In this document: positions 33,010-41,177 of the stretch, piece by piece
Layout: every line of letters begins with the position of its first letter
Position numbering within the stretch: position 1 is the stretch's first letter
NCBI GenBank assembly: GCA_029204225.1
Contig: MU835184.1
Span: 1 to 41,177 of the forward strand
Length of the DNA: 41,177 bases
Source: Diphasiastrum complanatum
Taxonomy: Eukaryota > Streptophyta > Lycopodiopsida > Lycopodiales > Lycopodiaceae
Reading direction: 5' to 3'
Position numbers and translations under genes: made by a program
Notes under the pieces: generated by a model
The model's input: only the letters and a program-made list of their open reading frames with translations
Database searches by the model: none
Told to the model about the DNA's origin: nothing

Positions 33010-34458
33010 ATCCCTGTTGGAACTGCTGATTCTTGTATCGGAATAAAGTTGAGAGTTGCACCGGTTTTAAGTCTCAATGGACAATTCTTGAAACAGTGTC
33101 CATAACCGCATTCTCAGTAGAAGAATGTATATTGTCCCTTGTAGGGACATTCTACAATTCTGTGTCCTTCGCCACATCTGTAGCAGCCGTAGTTCCTCCC
33201 GCCTTGACGCTAAGTTTGAGTTGCATAGGCTGCAACATATTCATTTATGGCAGGATCCATAAATGGTTCATCTTGTCCATACCATTGTTGCTGCTCAGGT
33301 TGAGGTGGTACTTGCATCTCTAGTTCCGCTGCTATTAGATTTACATGGGCCACTTGTTGATTGGCTGGCCCGGGTGGTGCAAGTAAGGCCATACACTGTT
33401 GTTAATTTGGTGCGTCGTACCTCGGTGCCGTGTTTGGTGTCCCTTGATGATATGGATAAGAAGTCTGACAAGGACTTCTCTTCTGTTGAACAATCCGGGG
33501 ATTAAACGGGCAAAATGTTGTATCGTGCGATGTTGCATTGCACAAATGGCAGAATCTATGTGTTAGTCTCAGATTTTGCTTTAGGACTGGACACTCGTTC
33601 GCTCTATGGTTTTGCATGCACACTGAACACCATACATTCTCCCATCGTGGATACTGTCTGATCAAACTACGTCGTCAGTTGCTCCATCTGTTGTTTGTGT
33701 AATTTTGTCATTTTCTCCAACAACAGTTTTGTAGATAGAGCGGATGCGTTTGATGATGACAATGCTAACGAGGGAGTAGGAGCGTGGGTGGATGGATATT
33801 TGTCGTCAGATCCCTCATCCTCTTCCCTGATGGCATCTTCCATAGCTTCTTGTAGAGTAGCGTACTGCTCCCGTCGTTTCAGTTCTCTTCTGATGCTTTG
33901 TGGTAGTCCGGCTACGAACCACATGATCATCGCATGATCGGGAGTTAGGGCTGCACTGCACTCGGATTGTAGATGTTTGACCCGTTCAATATAGTCCCTG
34001 ACCCTTTCTCGTTTTCCCATCTTGACTTTACTCAGTAGGAGAAATGGGTCTTCCAAGAACTTTCTTGGTTTAAAGCGCGTAATGAGAGCCGTCTTAACTG
34101 CTTCCCAGGTGAATTTTTCTTCCTCTGACAGGTTGAAAAACCAATCCTGAGCCACTGCCAATAAGGACATGGGGAACAACATTAGCTTTTTTGCAGGTGT
34201 CCATTCGCCGTAGATTTCACAAGCTTGCTTGTAGATCTGGAGGAATCGGATGGGATCTGATGATCCGTCATATTTTGGTATTTCCATTTGTGGTGCTCTT
34301 TGGACTGCTTGCAAGGGAGCGACAGGTACGAATTGGACCATGGGTTCCATTGGTGCTGGTTTCGGTTTTGTCTCTTGTTGCGCAACTGCTAATCTGGGAA
34401 GGTGTGGTGCTTGATTTGCTATCCTTCTTGCTATTGATTGTCCCGATCTCAGATTCAT
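33010..34458 (-). pseudogene. Ty3/gypsy gag with four zinc-knuckle motifs, element 2
   Basis: The first ATG is at 34458 (MNLRSGQSIARRI); an upstream TTG extension is less likely. The capsid contains PQMEIPKYDGSSDPIRFLQI, AQDWFFNLSEEEKFTWEAVK, RVRDYIERVKHL and GLPQSIRRELKRREQY, and matches the gag at 5991-7292. A TAG at 33667 and a frameshift precede the nucleocapsid. That part has CSVCMQNHRANEC and CHLCNATSHDTTFC near 33540-33630, and CYRCGEGHRIVEC and a Cys/His-rich ECGYGHCFKNC near 33090-33180. The knuckles would bind element RNA. In-frame stops between them (near 33393, 33207 and 33129) make it a pseudogene. Four knuckles are more than the usual one in plant gypsy gag. Confidence 0.85.
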
Positions 34459-34533
34459 CCGATGGTGGCTTCCAAAGTAGTTGGATCTTGCTTGTACAGT
34501 GGGATGCAGTCTGGATCTTAAGGATCTGATCAA

Positions 34534-35726
34534 TCTGATCGACCTGAAGTAAAATTTAGGCCTTTTACGGTGGTTTTTTCTTGATAACTTCTTACTCCTT
34601 GTAATGATTGACCTGAGATTTTGACAATAGCTGGATCTGGTGTAGATCTTTCCATTGATCTAGTCTGCTAGGGTTCTCTTGTGTGAGGGTTCTTTAGTTG
34701 TTTTTGCAGATAAAAAACTTGATATTTCTCAGATCTTTGGGAAGTAACTCTCTCAAGGATTATAGTAGCTGGATCTGGGTCAGATCTCACTATAGAATTC
34801 TCTGCAAGAGTTAACTCTCGCACTAAGTAAAAATTTCACTGTATGCGAGGGTTCAAAATCACTATTTTGGCTTGATCTTCACCAGATCTCAATACTAACT
34901 CTCGCAGGCTTCATCACTGATGGAAATTAACATTCTGAATTGATTGAGAGGGTCTGCGAGAGTTCTTACTGGAAGGATTTGCTGGATCTTCAGTTTTTAG
35001 TGATTTTTTAGGACTTAAACCCAATTTTCTACTCACTGGAATCAAACCAACTCTCGTAGGCTTTTCTGTGTCCTTGTCTCACTGAGATGGAACTTTAGAG
35101 TTCTTGCCCAATGGAACTGAAAATTTTGGTGTCTGCGAGGGTTCTCTGGTACTTTCCCGTCTTTTTTTCACTAGGAACTCTCGCACGGGCACTCAAACAT
35201 CAAACTAACTCTTGCAAGTTTCTTTGTGTCCTGGTCTCACTGAGATGGAACTTCGAAGAGGTCTGCGAGAGTTCTGGTGAAGATTTGATTTTTTTTTTGG
35301 ATTTTTCAAGGATTTTTTGAATTTTTTATGATTTTTCTCTGATTTTTGCAATCTGCTTAAAACTAACTCTCGCAGGCTTCTATGCAGGTCTAGGACAGTA
35401 CCCTGGAGCTACTGCCAGTCATGCAAGGGTTAATTCACACTGGTTTTGGAGATATAAAAATCTGATGAGATTTTAGACTCTTTTTCCCTCCAAAATACAG
35501 ATTGGTGTGTTTTTTTTGGGTTTTTGGCTGGTTGGTTTGGGTTTCAAGCACTTAGAGACTGTTCAGGGCCTCCTCTACCCTCTCACACCTCCTTCGCTAG
35601 CTATGAACAGTCCAAACACAAAAAAAATACAAAAAACTAACTCTAAACTCCCAAAAAATCTACCTAAAACTACTCTAAAAAACAAGAAAATAGCTAAAAT
35701 GCAACTACACTAGTTAGTGGAAACCT
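34534..35726 (-). repeat. Gypsy element 2 leader with dispersed ACTCTCGCAGG repeats
   Basis: Between gag and the primer-binding site the word ACTCTCGCAGG and its complement TCTGCGAGAGTT recur at least eight times (for example 34904, 34952, 35051, 35130, 35170, 35258, 35363). They occur in both orientations, so the leader RNA could fold into several hairpins. There is no gene. Confidence 0.6.
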
Positions 35727-35745
35727 ATCCCCGGCAACGACGCCA
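35727..35745 (-). other. Primer-binding site of gypsy element 2
   Basis: The minus strand reads TGGCGTCGTTGCCGGGGAT, one base from the common plant gypsy site TGGCGCCGTTGCCGGGGA. It places the 5' LTR immediately to the right. Confidence 0.8.
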
Positions 35746-35746
35746 C

Positions 35747-36565
35747 TACAGGGTCTTCGATCCGACGTTGTAATAGCCCTCCCGCCTGTCAACAAGGGTT
35801 AGTTCACTGGATAGACACCTAACTATGCATAGATGCTACTTTAGTTATTTTTTCTACTTTTTATCTAACTCTACCTCCTCTAACTCTACTCACACTAACT
35901 CTACTGCCCTAACTAACTTCATCATGATTGTTGGTGAAGAGAAAGGATAGAATAGAAGAGGAAGAAGAAGGAAAAGAGAGAAAGAGAGAGAGAGATGAGA
36001 TGGAGGTTAGCTCAAATGCTCAATTTCATTGCTTATGGAAAAACCTTAACTAGCATAAACAAAAACCATGGGAAAGAGAAATAACAAGCAAACCACAACA
36101 ATAGCATAAGCAAGAGTGATTAGCAAATGAGTATGCTTGAGCCCTCAAAATGATAGAGTCTCCTCCCCTCTATTAAGCATGGAAATAGAGTACAAATGGT
36201 GCCTTTTTATAAAATGGGGAAGGCCCTTGCCCCAAAATCCTATTGGCTAATATTTACATTGATCCTATCCATTCATCTTGGACCCAACGTGATCCAAGGG
36301 TCCACAAAAAGTACATTGAAATTCACAAGATTCATGTGAGTCCCAATTTGGACCCAACTCTAAAAAGTAATCTCTAAGTTTAAAAATGACTTTGGGCCTC
36401 TAGTTTTATTTTAATTCAAAGGCCCAAGTCTATTTTATTTTATTTACAACTTAAGCTTGCGTGCTCATTGGGCCATGGGCTTATGCACGCAGGATGCCAT
36501 GCCCTCGCAACACATTTTATTGGTCAATTTTATTTATTTACAATTCGTTGGGAATACCCCCAACA
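35747..36565 (-). repeat. 5' LTR of gypsy element 2
   Basis: The right end is sharp: the minus-strand start TGTTGGGGGTATTCCC abuts GTGAGATATGACACC, which is internal to repeat unit 3. The inner end is set only by the adjacent primer-binding site. It contains a purine-rich run (35938-36005). No second LTR copy is in the window, so TSDs cannot be confirmed. Confidence 0.65.
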
Positions 36566-37130
36566 GTGAGATATGACACCATCTTCGAGAGATGGCGGCA
36601 CCACCAACCCTCACCGTTACATGGTTGCTGCACAATAACTGACTTATTGTCATGGTGTGAAATATTTTCATCGAATCTTGACATTGGTGCAATATGTAAA
36701 TTCATATATGGATTTCATTCTTTTCATCATTGAAGGCACAACAATAATCAATACTAAAATATTGTGTCACTCCTTTAGCTTAGCTGTAAGATTGAAATTT
36801 CACACTTGAGGTTGTACTGCATGGGTTATTTCCATGGAATCCTTCTCCATTGCCCGAGTGACACATACACATATCACCATTGAACCCCTCAATAAAGAAT
36901 GGTAAATCTAGAGAAAGCATGCAATGCAATACTAAGATAAGAACCATTCAATTTTGAGAGGTTGTTAGCTTTTGAAAACTATCCCACTAAGACATGTATT
37001 TTGATGTTTCACATTGAAGGCCTTTTTGACTTTTAATACGTGTTATTCAAGATGCTTACACACTAAGGTGGGTCCCCCCACCCCCCTTTCACACACAAAT
37101 GCCCTTAGAGAGTATAAGCCATTGGAATAC

Positions 37131-37138
37131 TATAAATA
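37131..37138 (+). promoter_or_regulatory. TATA box of exon-1 copies at 37250
   Basis: ACTATAAATACTAAA, 119 bp before the position of the lost start codon. Confidence 0.6.
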
Positions 37139-37249
37139 CTAAATTTTGCCATTCAACTATTGTGTGAATTATGATTGGCAAAGCATATTAATCTTTTGAG
37201 CACAGTTGAACTCACTTTCTTTCTTTTACACGAGGAGATAAGTTATAAT

Positions 37250-37367
37250 ATTGCGATTCACTGCCACGCATCATTAATGCCTATATTGATTATGCTTCTT
37301 CTTCTTCTCATGTTATTCATGCTATTTGTTCATGCTTATGGCTGCAAACTTATCGGCAATGCCTCAT
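37250..37367 (+). pseudogene. Peptide exon 1 with lost start codon
   Basis: The sequence aligns with exon 1 of the intact copies, but ATGGCG has become ATTGCG, so the start Met is lost. It also carries a 9-nt in-frame insertion (MLF) and an Arg-to-Cys change in YGCKL. The donor GTATGC is kept and followed by a 159-nt CT run, after which a second exon-1 copy begins instead of exon 2. It cannot make the peptide. Confidence 0.65.
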
Positions 37368-37371
37368 GTAT

Positions 37372-37534
<163 letters not shown>

Positions 37535-37578
37535 ATGGTTAGGTAGTTAGTCTTTTGCACGAGGAGATAACTTATAAT

Positions 37579-37701
37579 ATGGCGATTCACCGCCACGCAT
37601 CATTAATGCCTGTATTGATGACGCTTCTTCTTCTTCTCATGCTATTTGTTCATACTTATGGCCGCAAACTTATCGACAATGCCTCATGTGCCCCAAAATA
37701 G
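37579..37701 (+). pseudogene. Second exon-1-only copy, tandem duplicate
   Basis: The ATG is intact and the frame reads MAIHRHASLMPVLMTLLLLL, then FVHTYGRKLIDNASCAPK and TAG, 40 codons. The sequence before it (GCACGAGGAGATAACTTATA) joins directly to intron sequence of the upstream copy, so it arose by a local tandem duplication or template switch. The donor position reads GTGCCC, weaker than GTATGC, and no exon 2 follows. If unspliced it would give a 40-residue peptide with one Cys. Confidence 0.5.
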
Positions 37702-38990
37702 AGTGTTTTCCATGGAATGGATGTCAAATCTCTTTTGTGCTTTTCAGGGACATGTATTAAGCCCTTTTAGGTAGCGAATAGTCAGGAGTGTCAAGTAGAA
37801 GGCATTTCACGTTTGAAAACTGACTTGGCTTGCAAATCGCCACCAAGCGACTATAGGGGTTATGGAGGAAAACCAAAGTTTAAATTTAGGTTTGGACCTG
37901 CTATAAAAGGATGTAGCTCGGTGTAGAATTTTAGCAGGCCATCAAAACATATTTTTGACTTCGTCATTATACTCACAATACCTCTTGTAGCCTATGGTGT
38001 AATGCCACCAACCACGATGCTATAAATTGTGTTTATCATGACATAGTAATAATTGCATGATAATACCAATTATTGATGGATCAACAAAGTCTATAGAATT
38101 TATTATATAATAGGCCTATGTCGTAACAAAACTAGTAACCTATATCCCCTTTCCCATTATCCTAGGCACTAATATTCCGATGGTTAGTAGCCCATGATGG
38201 CATTAAATCCAATATGTAGCCTATGCTCTATAATCAACCATGAAGCAATGAGATTTTACTTATTTATTTGATTGCAATCGCACCCACTTAATAATTGAAT
38301 GCTCACAAAGGTGTGTTTATTCCAATTTGTAGAAAATGTGATGATGGTAGTTCATACAATGATTTCTCACTACAACTCATAGCTATTGCTGTTTATACTA
38401 GACCAAATTGCACCAATCAATTTAGAAACAATCATTATACATGCTATAGTGCAATGTTGTTAATTTTGGATGGAATGGATTGTGCAATACGTTTAGAATT
38501 TATGCACCCAAAAGTGGTATTCTATTGGGAAAAATAGCTCTTACATTATTATAACCAAGTATGTCATTAGATTGTTTTTCTAAAAGAAAAATCAGAACAA
38601 AATTTTGTGCTATGTCTCGTGCCTTCAACCTATAATAAAATCTTATATAGAAAAGAATGTGCATCATTTTCAATCAACAATACAAATGATCATGGGATGT
38701 CCACTATCAAGGGGGAAGGAGAAGCAAGAATTATTAGATATTTCTTGGTTTTGTTGGATATGTATTTCATTGATGTGAAAATATGGAAGAGTTTTATGGA
38801 TGACTAATTTTGATGTGAAAGTATGGAAGAGCTTTATGGATGACCAATTTTGTTTCCACAGTAAATATAATCTTCGTATAATCAATTTGCAACTCTGTAT
38901 CTCAGTGGTTTAATCAAATATTAGTGGCAACAAGTTCATGAATTTTGTACATGGGTTTGGAGTAATTTTGAAAAACATTTCAAAAGGACC
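37702..38990. other. Central segment of repeat unit 3
   Basis: Matches 13086-14190. The frames at 38295-38537 (ICRKCDDGSSYNDFSLQLIA) and 38607-38807 are only partly open in the unit 1 copy. I do not call a gene. Confidence 0.4.
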
Positions 38991-39499
38991 TTTGACCAAA
39001 CCAATATCAATAAATGATGTTTTGTGGACCAAACATAAATGATATGCCAAGGCAATCTTGACTACTCAAGAATCTCTGCCACAATTCAATCGAATAAGGG
39101 ATTACATGTTCAATAATTCCTTGATAGGTATCAAGAGTAATTTGAGTGTATCCATACTCGAACCATCCTCTAATATGGTAATGCAAGAAAAGTAAAACCT
39201 TCGTCATGCGAATGTAGAAAAGAAGAACAAATTTTCAAGACAAAAAAGTAAGTAGCAAAAGGAATGGAGCAAAGAGTTTAAAAGTAAGATTAATTTAATA
39301 TCTGAATGATCATCCAGTAAAAATATACAGCCATGTTGCTAATCTACTTAAACTACTCAAAAACAAAATTCCAAAGAGTACAGAAACTATTCCTGGTCTA
39401 TGCTCAATGGTGAGGCACAAAGGTGCTATGCAGAATAGCACATCACATATTGTTGTAGGACTCAACTCAATACCATCTTCTTGTGATGGAATCATCCCT

Positions 39500-40042
<543 letters not shown>

Positions 40043-40152
40043 ATTATAACAAATCTCTTCGTGTAAAAGAAAGAAAGTGCTATTAATTGTGCTCAAAAGA
40101 TTAGTATGCTTTGCCAATACAACTCACACAATGGTTGAATGGCAAAATTTAT

Positions 40153-40160
40153 TATTTATA
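40153..40160 (-). promoter_or_regulatory. TATA box of peptide gene copy 3
   Basis: The minus strand reads ACTATAAATAATAAA, 118 bp before the ATG. A G-rich run (GGTGGGGGGGGGGACC on the plus strand) lies about 50 bp upstream. Confidence 0.65.
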
Positions 40161-40169
40161 GTATTCCAA

Positions 40170-41177
40170 TGGCCGATACTCTCTAAGGGCATTTGTGTGT
40201 GGAAGGGCGGTGGGGGGGGGGACCTACCTTAGTGTGTAAGCATATTGAATTCATGAATGTGAAACGTCAAAATACATGTCTTAGTGGGATAGTTTTTTAA
40301 AGCTAACAACCTCACAAAATTGAATGGTTCATATCCTAGTACTACATTGCATGCTTTCTCTCGATTTACCGTAAGTCTTTATTGAGGGGTTCAATGGTGA
40401 TATGTGTATGTGTCACTCACTAGGGTAATGGATAAGGATTTCATGGAAATAACCCATGAAGTACAACCTCAAGTGTGCAAGTTCAATCCTATAGCTAAGC
40501 TAAAGGAGTGGCATAATATTTTTGTATTCATTATTGTTGTGCCTTCAATGATGAAAATAATGAAATCCATATACAAATTTACATATTGCACCAATGTCGA
40601 GATTCATTGGAAATATATCACACCATGACAATAAGTCAGTTATTGTGAAGCAACCATGTAATGGTGAGGGTCGGTGGTGTCGCCATCCCTAGAAGATGGT
40701 GACATATCTCACCAACCCTTGATCTCTAAAAACCCTCCACCATCAGTATAATGGTAGCTCAAAAGAAGCTCCCCCACTAGTACCAAGCAAGGTTCAGGAA
40801 GCAAAGTTAAGCTAATAACAATCCAAAAGTAGATTTCTTGTTGCCCATAAAAATCTAGCTGATAACTTTAAGGAGAATATCAAAAGCCATTTATGGCACC
40901 TCAAATTTAGTTAATGATTCAAATGATATTATATCCTAGTAAATATCTCAATCATTATTTTCTATTGACATGTCTACACTGTTGGGGATGCACCAAGATG
41001 ACTTTGATGTGTAGGTATGCGTACAACTTAGGATGATATGGTTTCATATAAGGATATATGTGTAGCTTACACACTAGATTTTATTGAATATGAATGATGT
41101 GGCATTGTGTTATAAGAGAGTTCACTCTTTAGAGTTGTGTGTGCTTCTAAAATGAAAAACTATCATTTGGCCAATCA
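40170..41177 (-). other. Right arm of repeat unit 3, upstream of peptide gene copy 3
   Basis: Collinear with 15190-16250 of unit 1 and, inverted, with 22990-23990 of unit 2. No supported gene. Confidence 0.45.

Noticed and set aside
38295-38537. Zinc-finger-like ORF (ICRKCDD...)
   Set aside because: The homologous stretch at 13600-13850 is frameshifted and stopped, and the Cys pattern is not kept.

Overview
The window reads as repeat-rich, AT-rich nuclear DNA of a seed plant. Evidence: decayed Ty3/gypsy and Ty1/copia LTR retrotransposons on both strands, plant-type primer-binding sites, GT-AG introns, TATA boxes and long dinucleotide microsatellites. I cannot name the species. There is no conventional large host gene and I see no tRNA or rRNA. 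Most coding traces are broken retroelement genes.

Layout. 1-530 holds an unidentified partial ORF pair at the window edge. 840-4800 carries a gypsy integrase fossil (+), a TATA-led broken ORF with a coiled coil (+), and a gypsy RNase H/integrase fossil (-). 6000-9451 is the 5' half of a minus-strand gypsy element: gag, a leader built of a 24-26 bp minisatellite, a primer-binding site and a 1.13 kb LTR. 9873-10484 is a copia RT/RNase H fossil. 17902-21634 is a copia element that lacks the protease active site and most of RT. 25537-26547 is a copia RNase H tail with a polypurine tract and an LTR carrying a cluster of W-boxes. 27056-28196 is a second copy of the 8320-9451 LTR. 29190-36565 is a second minus-strand gypsy element, broken by about 3 kb of foreign sequence within RT.

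The most interesting content is a repeated unit present three times (11735-17066, 22086-25490, 36566-41177). It carries what I read as an undescribed family of two-exon genes for a 54-residue secreted cysteine-rich peptide. Three copies look intact (14528-15063 minus, 24122-24639 plus, 39500-40042 minus). Each has a TATA box 117-118 bp before the ATG, a signal-peptide exon of exactly 109 nt, a 353-378 nt intron that opens with a microsatellite, and a 56-nt second exon. That exon completes the split Cys codon and encodes CTNSEFCPCIIQHPSICK in all three copies. The three nucleotide differences in exon 2 are all synonymous in this frame. Three further exon-1 copies (12954, 37250, 37579) have lost exon 2 and look like partial or dead copies. 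The units are inverted duplications in which an intact gene faces an exon-1-only copy, so they could form long hairpins or behave as long-TIR mobile units. Gypsy insertion at 36565 cut one of them, so the peptide unit predates that insertion.
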